This document shows, one piece after another, positions 16,378 to 22,834 of a stretch of DNA of 26,828 nucleotides (position 1 is its first letter; each line of letters starts with the position of its first letter). The notes under the pieces are model-generated. The model worked only from the letters and a program-made list of their open reading frames with translations, was not told the origin of the DNA and searched no databases. Source of the stretch: Roseiarcus sp052147395. GTDB lineage: Bacteria; Pseudomonadota; Alphaproteobacteria; Rhizobiales; Beijerinckiaceae. The stretch is taken from positions 1 through 26,828 of the forward strand of contig JBKQKS010000022.1 of the NCBI GenBank assembly GCA_052147395.1, in the 5' to 3' direction. A program made the position numbers and the translations under genes.

Positions 16378-16405
16378 CGACGGTCTCCATTCCAGTGCGC
16401 TTCAT
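16325..16405 (-). CDS. Possible 26-codon leader ORF overlapping the glnK start
   Basis: The best ribosome-binding site in the region, AGGAGGA (16411-16417), precedes an ATG at 16405 that is out of frame with glnK. The frame encodes MKRTGMETVDETHR and runs to a TGA 53 bases inside glnK. It could be a translated leader coupling translation to glnK or simply a fortuitous frame. Confidence 0.3.
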   Translation of the reverse strand: MKRTGMETVDETHRSDHQAIQTRGGA

Positions 16406-16737
16406 GGCAGTCCTCCTGTCCAATCCGTCATCCCCCGAATAGGGGCGATAGACGCGCTGTAATTCATCTCGAATTCGGCTGGGCGTGGGGCGTGCTCGAA
16501 CGCATACCCTCGCCAATCAACGTGACGAGCAAACCAACGTCAGCAAAACGCATGCCAATATTGGGATCGCCCGAATTCGTTGTCGTTTGAGGAATGCTTC
16601 GAGGTTTTCGGAAATCGCGATCCAAACGTGCTGCTTATGAAATGGGCTTCACGCACAGATAATAGTCAGGCTGCGCACGCGGTCATGACGTCTGACCGAC
16701 GTGAGCCCTGTCGCGCATGCCATGGATTACGGTGACA
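16378..16737. other. glnK upstream region
   Basis: This stretch holds the sigma-54-like promoter, the strong AGGAGGA site and a weak hairpin (ATC.CCC/GGG.GAT, 16430-16449) on the future leader. No gene is apparent. I looked for the NtrC palindrome (GCACC-type) upstream of the promoter and did not find a good match. It is bounded by the intron fragment at 16738. Confidence 0.5.
16542..16557 (-). promoter_or_regulatory. Sigma-54 (RpoN) promoter of glnK
   Basis: On the minus strand the sequence is TGGCATG-CGTT-TTGCT, matching the RpoN consensus TGGCACG-N4-TTGCW with one difference (T for C) and exact spacing of the -24 GG and -12 GC elements. Transcription would start near 16532 and run into glnK and the permease. 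RpoN control is the norm for glnK genes. Confidence 0.65.
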
Positions 16738-16989
16738 GTGCGCCGGGAGACCGGCAAGGAGTAGGCGGTGGAAGTCCGCTACGATGAAGGTTTAGCGAAC
16801 CGTATCGGCCCCGAGCCGTGCGTGTCTGCCCGCGAGGGCAGGGGCGACGCGTCGGCAGGGGTGCGCATAGGCCGGCCATCGAGCCGCGAAAGACGCAATC
16901 GGGACGCCGACGCCGTTGACACAGCGGAAGGCGAAACGGGGGCGCACGCCAACGCGGACGCGTCAACGGTCCCGCGTGGTCGAAGACCC
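16738..16989 (+). mobile_element. 5' fragment of a group II intron (domain I region), truncated
   Basis: The fragment begins GTGCGCC, matching the GUGYG 5' splice-site consensus of group II introns, and continues with conserved-looking intron text I recognise from the leader upstream of ltrA-type reverse transcriptases: GGTGGAAGTCCGCTACGATG, AAGGTTTAGCGAACCG, GGGGTGCGCATAGGCC, GAGCCGCGAAAGACG and GGTCGAAGACCCT. It has many short self-complementary segments and no open frame of its own. It ends abruptly at about 16989 against the antitoxin gene; the reverse transcriptase and domains V-VI are absent, so it cannot splice. Confidence 0.7.
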
Positions 16990-17336
16990 TATTTCGACGC
17001 CTCCGGCAGATGATCCCGCAGCACGTCGTTGATACGCGACTGCCATCCCCGTCCGGTTGCTCGGAAGCGCGCGACCACGTCCGGATCGAGCCGCAGGCTT
17101 ACCAGACGCTTGGGGTCTCGCAGGCGTGGCCGACCCCGCAGGCGGCGCTTGATACCGGCGGCCTCGGCGGCCGACGCCGGCCGCATCCGGGCGAGAAGTT
17201 GTTCGTCGAGCGGCCGCGCGTCCGGATCAGCGAGCGCCGCCTCGGTGATAGAATTGTCTTCCTCGTCGGTCATGGCGGCGAGCGCTTCGCGCGCCCTGGC
17301 GCGAGCGGCAGCCCGCGTCAGATCAGGATTCGGCAT
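16989..17336 (-). CDS. brnA: Orphan BrnA-family antitoxin
   Basis: A 115-residue protein with the BrnA (COG3514) layout: an acidic N-terminal part (TDEEDNSITEAALADPDA), a basic linker (RRLRGRPRLRDPKR) and the ribbon-helix-helix DNA-binding end VSLRLDPDVVARFRATGRGWQSRINDVL. BrnA normally neutralises the RelE-fold toxin BrnT encoded just upstream. No brnT is visible upstream or downstream, so it is an orphan. An AGAGG ribosome-binding site precedes the ATG. The TAG stop falls exactly where the intron fragment ends, so the last codons may have been replaced at the junction, though the family's core ends normally. Confidence 0.82.
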   Translation of the reverse strand: MPNPDLTRAAARARAREALAAMTDEEDNSITEAALADPDARPLDEQLLARMRPASAAEAAGIKRRLRGRPRLRDPKRLVSLRLDPDVVARFRATGRGWQSRINDVLRDHLPEASK

Positions 17337-17354
17337 AGCGTCTCACCTCTTGCT

Positions 17355-17410
17355 TCGTCGCTGCACATAGGGGAAACGCGAAGCGTTTCCCCGACCTCGC
17401 AATGACGGGG
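17355..17410. repeat. REP-like palindromic element
   Basis: GGGGAAACGC (17370-17379) and GCGTTTCCCC (17383-17392) form a perfect stem with a 3-base loop, flanked by TTGCTTCGTCGCT and CTCGCAATGACGG. The flanks resemble dispersed palindromic repeats common in alphaproteobacterial genomes. Its position just upstream of the antitoxin gene fits an intergenic repeat. Confidence 0.4.
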
Positions 17411-17488
17411 CGCCGGTTTGATCGGAAACCGCTCTAGCCGGTCATGGGGCTACAACGTAGATATGGTGCTTATCCTCGTCGGCCCCGG

Positions 17489-17559
17489 GGCGCCCGCGGG
17501 GATTCGAACTTGCGATCTCTGTTTTCTCGAGCCATCTCTCGCCAATCGCCTCTCGCGCC
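17489..17559 (-). other. tRNA-like scrap with a T-loop motif
   Basis: The minus strand over 71 bases begins GGCGCGA and ends GGGCGCC, allowing five acceptor-like pairs, and contains GTTCGAATC at the position of a T-arm. The T-stem mispairs, and no proper D-arm or anticodon arm can be folded by eye. It is most likely a decayed tRNA end or an integration scar, not a working tRNA. Confidence 0.2.
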
Positions 17560-17600
17560 GCTGCGGCAAGGCTGTCGTCGAGCGGGGCCCCCGCTGCGGC

Positions 17601-18347
17601 TCACGGCACCACGTAGGTCGCGTGGCCGCGGCCGATGAGCGCCTCGCGGATCGCGTCGGGCTCGTTGACCGAGAACACGACGATTGGGATGCGGTTGTCG
17701 CGCGCCAGCGCGAAAGCGGCGGTGTCCATCACCTGCAGGTTGCGGTTGATCGCCTCGTCGTGGGTGAGGCGGTCGTAGCGGGTCGCCGAAGCATCCTTTT
17801 TCGGGTCGGCGGTGTAGATGCCGTCGACCTGGGTCGCCTTCATCATCGCGTCGCAGGAGAGCTCGCAGGCGCGCAGTGCCGCGCCGGTGTCGGTGGTGAA
17901 GAACGGATTGCCGGTGCCGCCGGCGAGCATGATGACGCGGCGCTTGACGAGATGGGCGAGCGCGGCCTGGCGCGAATAAGGCTGGCACAGCGACGGCATG
18001 GCGACGGCGGAAAGGACCCGCGCGGGCTGGCCGAGTTGTTCGAGCGCGCCTTCCATGGCCAGAGCGTTCATCACCGTCGCCAGCATGCCGATCGAATCGG
18101 CGCGCGCGCGCTCGATGCCCTTGTCGGCGCCGAGCAAGCCGCGGAAAAAGTTGCCGCCGCCGACGACGACTGCGACCTCGACGCCGAGATCGGCCGCCGA
18201 CTTGAGGTCCGCCGCGATGCGCTGAACGGTGGGAGCGTTGAGGCCGTGGGTGTCGGGCCCCATCAGGGCCTCGCCCGACAGCTTGACCACGATGCGACGA
18301 AACAGGGGATGCGGCGTTGCTTCGGTCAAGCGGGGCTCCTCGGTCAT
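17601..18347 (-). CDS. pyrH: Uridylate kinase
   Basis: UMP kinase phosphorylates UMP to UDP in pyrimidine synthesis. The 248-residue product starts MTEEPRLTEA at 18347, and the open frame upstream of that is a shadow of tsf. It has the amino-acid-kinase motifs VVKLSGEAL (21-28 region), VVVGGGNFFRG, GGTGNPFFTTDTGAALRA and DGIYTADPKKD. It follows rpsB and tsf as in most bacteria. In Rhizobiales frr (ribosome recycling factor) is expected next; instead the downstream DNA holds a tRNA-like scrap and mobile-element debris, so the operon is broken after pyrH. Confidence 0.96.
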   Translation of the reverse strand: MTEEPRLTEATPHPLFRRIVVKLSGEALMGPDTHGLNAPTVQRIAADLKSAADLGVEVAVVVGGGNFFRGLLGADKGIERARADSIGMLATVMNALAMEGALEQLGQPARVLSAVAMPSLCQPYSRQAALAHLVKRRVIMLAGGTGNPFFTTDTGAALRACELSCDAMMKATQVDGIYTADPKKDASATRYDRLTHDEAINRNLQVMDTAAFALARDNRIPIVVFSVNEPDAIREALIGRGHATYVVP

Positions 18348-18362
18348 GCGGCGTCCAACATG

Positions 18363-18386
18363 AAAAAGGCGGCTCGACGCCGCCCC
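18363..18386 (-). terminator. Intrinsic terminator between tsf and pyrH
   Basis: On the minus strand GGCGGC-GTCGA-GCCGCC is followed at once by TTTTT (bases 18363-18367), the textbook form. It lies 31 bases after the tsf stop codon, so pyrH expression may depend on read-through or a separate promoter. Confidence 0.75.
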
Positions 18387-18417
18387 CTTCGTTGCAGAGT
18401 TTCGCGCCCTGGCGCCG

Positions 18418-19311
18418 TCACGCCTCTTCGGCGGGCTTCTCGACGCCTTCGCCGAGCGCGTAGCGCACGAAACCTTTGATAGCAATCGGCGCGCCCACGG
18501 CCTTCTCGGCTTCCTCGACCGCCTGGGCGACCGACTTGGCGGGATCGTGGACGAACGGCTGATCGACCAGGCAGACCTCCTTGTAGAAGGTCTTGAGGCC
18601 GGATTCGACGATTTTCTCCAGCACATGCGGCGGCTTGCCGGCGTTCTTGTCCGCGAGCACGGCCTTTTCGCGCGCGATCATGGCAGGGTCGAGGCTCGCC
18701 GGGTCGAGCGCCCACGGGCTGGCGGCGGCGACATGCATCGCCACTTGGCGGCCGAGCGCGGCAAGCTTGTCGGCGTCGCCCTTCGACTGCAGCGCGACCA
18801 GCACGCCGATGCGGCCGAGCCCGTCGACGGTCTGGGCGTGCACATAATGGCCGATCGCGCCCTCCGCGACATGGAGGCCCGCGGCGCGGCGCAGCGTCAT
18901 GTTCTCGCCGATCGTCGCGATGGCGTTGGCGATCGCGTCGGCGACCGTGCCGCCGCCCATGTAATGCGCGCCCTTGATCGTCTCGACGTCGACCTCCGGG
19001 GCCTTGTCGAGCGCGACCGCCACGATGCCGCGCACCAGAGCCTGGAAGTCGTCGTTGCGGGCGACGAAGTCGGTTTCGGAATTGACCTCGACGACGACGC
19101 CGAAGTTGGCCTCGACCGCGACGCCGACGAGGCCGTCGGCGGCGACGCGGCCGCTCTTCTTGGCGGCTTTGGCGAGGCCCTTCTTGCGCAACCAGTCGAT
19201 GGCGGCCTCGATGTCCCCCTCGGTCTCGCTGAGCGCGTGCTTGCAGTCCATCATCCCGGCGCCGGTCTTTTCGCGCAAATCCTTTACCAGCCCAGCGGTG
19301 ATCGCAGCCAT
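18418..19311 (-). CDS. tsf: Translation elongation factor Ts
   Basis: EF-Ts regenerates EF-Tu-GTP. The 297-residue length is normal. The N-terminal UBA-like domain reads LVKDLREKTGAGMMDCKHAL, followed by AAIDWLRKKGLAKAAKK and the diagnostic SETDFVARN motif that contacts EF-Tu. The ATG lies 123 bases downstream of the rpsB stop, a gap containing a hairpin. A terminator separates it from pyrH. Confidence 0.97.
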   Translation of the reverse strand: MAAITAGLVKDLREKTGAGMMDCKHALSETEGDIEAAIDWLRKKGLAKAAKKSGRVAADGLVGVAVEANFGVVVEVNSETDFVARNDDFQALVRGIVAVALDKAPEVDVETIKGAHYMGGGTVADAIANAIATIGENMTLRRAAGLHVAEGAIGHYVHAQTVDGLGRIGVLVALQSKGDADKLAALGRQVAMHVAAASPWALDPASLDPAMIAREKAVLADKNAGKPPHVLEKIVESGLKTFYKEVCLVDQPFVHDPAKSVAQAVEEAEKAVGAPIAIKGFVRYALGEGVEKPAEEA

Positions 19312-19338
19312 GTCGTTTCCTCGCCTCGAGCGACTAGA

Positions 19339-19365
19339 GCCCTCTGCCGACGAGCGGGAGAGGGC
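19339..19365 (-). promoter_or_regulatory. Hairpin in the rpsB-tsf spacer
   Basis: GCCCTCT (19339-19345) and AGAGGGC (19359-19365) form a 7-bp stem around 13 bases. There is no T-run, so it is not a standard terminator; it may be an RNA-processing or attenuation structure in the operon mRNA. Confidence 0.35.
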
Positions 19366-19434
19366 GATGGAGATTCGAATGACAACCCTTAGCCGCGCGC
19401 CTTGACCAAAACGCGACGGCAGAAAGCCCGCGGC

Positions 19435-20448
19435 CTACTCCGCCGCCATCAACGCCTTGGCCTGCTCGGACCACTTGTCGCGCGTGGCCTTGCCGTTGAA
19501 GCGCAGCTCGGCGTCGAGCTTGGCCGCCTCGTCAGGCGACATCGCGGCGAGCTGCCAATAGTGGAACACGCCATACTCGTTGAGCTTCTTGACGATCTGC
19601 GGGCCGACGCCCTGGAGCTTGGCGAGATCGTCGGGCGCGCCGCGCGGCGCGGCGAGCAGCTCGAAATGGTCGGTGTAGGCCGGCGCCGCCTCGGCGCTCT
19701 CCGGCAGAACTTCGGCGATCGGCGCCTCGGCCTCGCCGATGTCCATGCCCGACGCGCCCTGGCTGCGCGAGATGCCGTCGATCGCGGCGCGCGAGACGAG
19801 TTCGCAATAGAGCTGAATCGCCCGGCTCGCGTCGTCGTTGCCCGGCACCGGATGGGCGACGCCATCGGGATCGCAATTGGTGTCGAGGATGGCGATCACC
19901 GGGATCTTGAGGCGGTTGGCCTCCTTGATGGCGAGCGCTTCCTTGTTGGTGTCGATGACGAACACGAGGTCCGGCACGCCGCCCATGTCCTTGATGCCTC
20001 CGAGCGCCTTCTCGAGCTTGTCGCGCTCGCGCGTCAGCATCAGCCGCTCCTTCTTGGTGAGGCCCTTGGCGCCTTCGCCGAGCTGCTCCTCGAGCTTGCG
20101 CAGCCGCTGGATCGAGGCCGAGATGGTCTTCCAGTTGGTGAGCGTGCCGCCGAGCCAGCGCGAATTGACGAAATATTGCGCGCAACGCTTGGCCGAATCG
20201 GCGATTTCCAGCGCCGCTTGGCGCTTGGTGCCGACGAACAGCACGCGTCCGCCCTTGGCGACGGTGTCGGAGACGAGCTTCAGCGCCTGGTGCAGCAACG
20301 GCACGGTCTGAGCGAGGTCGATGATGTGGATCGAGTTGCGCACGCCGTAAATGTAGGGCCCCATCTTGGGGTTCCAGCGATGCGACTGATGGCCGAAGTG
20401 CGCGCCCGCCTCGAGCAGCTGGCGCATGGTGAAGTCTGGCAGAGACAT
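19435..20448 (-). CDS. rpsB: 30S ribosomal protein S2 with C-terminal helix-hairpin-helix extension
   Basis: The first ~235 residues are canonical S2: MRQLLEAGAHFGHQ, WNPKMGPYIYG, RWLGGTLTNW, PDLVFVIDTNKE and AILDTNCDPD. Typical S2 is about 230-260 residues; this one is 337. The extra part has an acidic linker (EAEAPIAEVLPESAEAA) and a folded domain with a helix-hairpin-helix core, DDLAKLQGVGPQIVKKLNEYGVFHYWQLAAM in segments, which is characteristic of S2 in Rhizobiales and related alphaproteobacteria. It is the first gene of the rpsB-tsf-pyrH group and has its own promoter at 20565-20592. Confidence 0.96.
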   Translation of the reverse strand: MSLPDFTMRQLLEAGAHFGHQSHRWNPKMGPYIYGVRNSIHIIDLAQTVPLLHQALKLVSDTVAKGGRVLFVGTKRQAALEIADSAKRCAQYFVNSRWLGGTLTNWKTISASIQRLRKLEEQLGEGAKGLTKKERLMLTRERDKLEKALGGIKDMGGVPDLVFVIDTNKEALAIKEANRLKIPVIAILDTNCDPDGVAHPVPGNDDASRAIQLYCELVSRAAIDGISRSQGASGMDIGEAEAPIAEVLPESAEAAPAYTDHFELLAAPRGAPDDLAKLQGVGPQIVKKLNEYGVFHYWQLAAMSPDEAAKLDAELRFNGKATRDKWSEQAKALMAAE

Positions 20449-20564
20449 CTGCTTTTGTTTGCCTTTCCGGTTGAGCCTCGGCGGAGCGTCATGCCGGGAA
20501 GCCCGACACCGGAACGAACCCTTCGATCAGGGCGCGCAAAACTCCGCCTGTGGAGTGGGCGCGC

Positions 20565-20592
20565 CTATAGCGAAGCAGCGGCGGAAACGCAA
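20565..20592 (-). promoter_or_regulatory. Promoter of rpsB
   Basis: On the minus strand CTTGCG(T) with -35 TTGCGT at 20587-20592 and -10 CTATAG at 20565-20570 are 16 bases apart, the form seen at strong alphaproteobacterial housekeeping promoters. The leader to rpsB is about 110 bases and contains a small hairpin ACTCC/GGAGT (20541-20556). Confidence 0.6.
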
Positions 20593-20610
20593 GCGCCGCG
20601 ACCGCCGCGT

Positions 20611-20632
20611 CCGCCGCCGCGCCGGGCGGCGG
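20611..20632 (-). terminator. GC-only hairpin after the collagen-like gene
   Basis: CCGCCGCC (20611-20618) pairs with GGCGGCGG (20625-20632) around six bases, 26 bases past the collagen-like gene's stop. There is no T-run. It could slow or end transcription before the rpsB promoter. Confidence 0.3.
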
Positions 20633-20657
20633 CGCCGGGCGCCGGCCCCTGCGTTGC

Positions 20658-21188
20658 TCACTTCTCGACGCAGACCACCACGACGTTGGTCGGCGCAGTG
20701 CAGCTCGCGCCGATCACGCCGTCGATCTCGGGGGATTCCGCGCCGCCGGCGCAATAGGCGCTGGCCATCACCTCGCCGTCGCCGCACTTCGCGTCCGGCT
20801 TGTCGGCGAGCACTCTCACGCCCGCGCCCGGAGCTCCGGAGGCGCCCTGCGGTCCGGCCGGCCCGGCCGCGCCGGTATCGCCCTTCGGTCCCTGAGGCCC
20901 CGCCGGACCCGCGTCGCCCTTCGGCCCCTGAGGCCCGGCCGGACCCGCGTCGCCCTTCGGTCCTTCTGGACCGGCAGGTCCCGCCGGACCCGCGTCGCCC
21001 CTCGGACCCGCCGGCCCGGCAGGGCCCTGGGGTCCGGGGTCGCCCCTGGGACCCGCAGAGCCGGGGGCGCCGACGACTCCGGGCGGTCCCGACCCGCCCG
21101 CATCGCCCTTGTCGCCTTTATCGCCCTTCGCGCACCCGGCGACGGCGATGAGCGCGACGACTGCACAGCTCGCTAGCAGCTTCCGCAT
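20658..21188 (-). CDS. Collagen-like lipoprotein
   Basis: A 176-residue protein. A lipoprotein signal peptide (MRKLLASCAVVALIAVAGC) ends in a VAGC lipobox, so Cys19 would be lipidated and the protein anchored in a membrane, probably the outer one. Residues 22-123 are 34 uninterrupted Gly-X-Y triplets, rich in GPA, GPQ, GPK and GDA, which should form a collagen-type triple helix. The final ~53 residues form a small domain with four cysteines (KCGDGEV, AYCAGG, GASCTAP, VVCVEK), likely a disulfide-bonded cap or trimerisation unit. Two 36-bp DNA repeats within the gene (20881-20916, 20917-20952, 34 of 36 identical) could change triplet number by slippage. A GGGAGAG ribosome-binding site precedes the ATG. 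Role: surface adhesion or fibre, by inference. Confidence 0.88.
   Translation of the reverse strand: MRKLLASCAVVALIAVAGCAKGDKGDKGDAGGSGPPGVVGAPGSAGPRGDPGPQGPAGPAGPRGDAGPAGPAGPEGPKGDAGPAGPQGPKGDAGPAGPQGPKGDTGAAGPAGPQGASGAPGAGVRVLADKPDAKCGDGEVMASAYCAGGAESPEIDGVIGASCTAPTNVVVVCVEK
20881..20952. repeat. Two 36-bp tandem repeats in the collagen region
   Basis: Units at 20881-20916 and 20917-20952 differ at two bases. They encode the 12-residue block GPKGDAGPAGPQ twice, and a diverged third block follows. Being a multiple of 9 bases, gain or loss keeps the Gly-X-Y register. Confidence 0.85.
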
Positions 21189-21575
21189 CGGCTCTCTCCC
21201 TTATAGATTCGCTCTTATTGCGAGTTGTGGCGCCAGGCCGCTCCGGCGCAATTGTAGCCGGCCGCGCTGAGGCCGGCCCCCAGCGCGCTTATCAGCTGGG
21301 CCAGCCGGCCTCGACGGGGCCGGCTACAAACATCGCGGCGACTTACTGTCATTCCGGCAACACAACTCGCATTAAGAGCGTATGGACTTGACACGTTGTC
21401 GGCAGGCTCGCCGGCGCCGCCGCGCTCGAAGACGGCGACGAACGCTCCCCGCTGTTGCAGGACGCGCGGCGCCGCAGATTGCGCCGATCAGGTTGTCGGT
21501 CGGAAGACCGAACTCTTGCCGCCGCTCCCGTATGACATCGCCTGACAGAGGGGAGACGACGGCGACGCGGACGGT
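21189..21575. other. Region between livK and the collagen-like gene
   Basis: No gene is apparent. It holds the MITE-like element at 21207-21383, which reaches to within about 20 bases of the collagen-like start codon and so probably supplies or overlaps its promoter. The remaining part (21384-21575) is GC-rich with no structure I can name. Confidence 0.5.
21207..21383. mobile_element. MITE-like element: terminal inverted repeats around a long palindrome
   Basis: CGCTCTTATTGCGAGTTGTG (21210-21229) is inversely repeated as CACAACTCGCATTAAGAGCG (21361-21380) with one mismatch in 20. Between them a long palindrome, TGTAGCCGGCC to GGCCGGCTACA (21253-21328), can fold into a ~30-bp imperfect stem around a 10-base loop. 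A size of about 175 bp, terminal repeats and no coding capacity fit a miniature inverted-repeat element. No clear target-site duplication is visible, so an alternative is a pair of regulator sites flanking a terminator of livK. Confidence 0.45.
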
Positions 21576-22784
21576 TCAGTCGCTGATCAGCTCGCCGAAC
21601 AATTGCCAGCTCTGGCCGTCGAACTGTTCGAGCTGCAACTGCCGGATCGGGCTGTAGTTCGTCGGCGAGGTGTTGATCTCGATGCCGGGCAGCAGCATCG
21701 GCAGCTGCAGACCTTTGATGTCGGTCGCCTGGGCGAGGATGTTGTCGCGGCTGAGGTCGTCGCCGCACTGCTTCAACACCTGGACCATCGTCTGAGCGGC
21801 GCCGAACCCGTAAGTGGCGTTGAGGTCGACGTACTCTTTCGTCGACAGATACTTGTCGCAGAACGCCTTCCACATCGCGACGCCGGGGTCGTCCTTGAAC
21901 TTGGGGTCGGACACGTCCTTGAGATAGTTGCCGGTGATGAGACCCTTCGACTTTTCCAATCCTGCGGGCTCGAGCACGGTGGCGATCGAGATCGAGACGA
22001 CGCTGATGTAACGCGTGGCGTCCCAGCCGAGGTCGTAGGACTTGCGGATCGCCTGCGCGGCGAACTTGGGCGTGGCGGCGATCACGAACACGTCGGCGCC
22101 GCTCGCTTGCAGAGTCACCACCTGCGAGTCGACGCTGGGCTCCGTGGTCTCGTACGAGGCTTCCTCGATCAGCATGCTTGCATTGTCGCCGAAGCCGTCC
22201 TTCAGCCCCTTCACGTAGTCCCTGCCGAAGCCGTCGTTCTGATAGAGGATCGAAACCTTGGCTTTCGGCTTGGTTTTCAGAATGTGTTTGGCGTAGATGC
22301 GCGCCTCGCTGACGTAGTTCGGATTGTAGCCGACCGTCCATTTGTAATGTTCGGGATCGGCGAACAGGCTCGCGCCGGTCGCCACGAACAATTGCGGGAT
22401 CTTCTGGTCGTTGAGATATTGACGGATCGCCAGATTCGGCGCGGTTCCGAGGGTATTGAAGAAGAATGCGACGCCTTCCTGCTCGACGAGGCGCCGCACC
22501 TGCTCGACGGTCTTGGGCGGGCTGTAGGCGTCGTCGAGGCTGATGAAGTCGATCTTGCGCCCGTTCACGCCGCCTTCATCGTTGATCATCTTGAAATAGG
22601 CGGCCTCGGTCTTGCCGATCACGCCGTAGGCCGAGGCCGGGCCGCTGTAGGGCATGGTCTGGCCGATCTTGATTTCGGTCGCGCTGACGCCGGGAGGGTT
22701 TTCCGCGCGCGCCCTCGGAGCGCCCGAGGCCAGAAGCGTCGCGGCGGCGGCGCCCGTTTTCAGGAAAGTGCGGCGTGTCGTCAT
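21576..22784 (-). CDS. livK: Branched-chain amino-acid-type ABC transporter substrate-binding protein with Tat signal
   Basis: A 402-residue LivK-type periplasmic binding protein. Its signal TTRRTFLKTGAAAATLL is a twin-arginine (Tat) signal, with cleavage likely after ARA near residue 27, so it is probably exported folded. The mature part begins with the family pattern IKIGQTMPYSGPASAYG and continues with type I periplasmic-binding-fold features such as INDEGGVNGRKI and FVIAATPKFAAQAIRK. The liv family also binds amides, urea or aromatic acids, so the ligand is not certain. It is the last gene of the livGFHMK operon, 50 bases after livM. Confidence 0.9.
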   Translation of the reverse strand: MTTRRTFLKTGAAAATLLASGAPRARAENPPGVSATEIKIGQTMPYSGPASAYGVIGKTEAAYFKMINDEGGVNGRKIDFISLDDAYSPPKTVEQVRRLVEQEGVAFFFNTLGTAPNLAIRQYLNDQKIPQLFVATGASLFADPEHYKWTVGYNPNYVSEARIYAKHILKTKPKAKVSILYQNDGFGRDYVKGLKDGFGDNASMLIEEASYETTEPSVDSQVVTLQASGADVFVIAATPKFAAQAIRKSYDLGWDATRYISVVSISIATVLEPAGLEKSKGLITGNYLKDVSDPKFKDDPGVAMWKAFCDKYLSTKEYVDLNATYGFGAAQTMVQVLKQCGDDLSRDNILAQATDIKGLQLPMLLPGIEINTSPTNYSPIRQLQLEQFDGQSWQLFGELISD

Positions 22785-22834
22785 GCGGTTTCCTCCGTTT
22801 TGGCGCCGGGCGTTCGGTCCGAGCGCGGTTGAAG

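Noticed and set aside
17418..18479. 353-residue + strand frame over pyrH, starting with a GIRTCDL-type phrase
   Set aside because: That phrase is the usual artefact of translating antisense tRNA-like sequence; the remainder is antisense of pyrH.
20816..21166. Gly/Pro repeats considered as a CRISPR or VNTR array
   Set aside because: The periodicity is that of Gly-X-Y codons inside an open lipoprotein frame; there are no unique spacers between conserved repeats.
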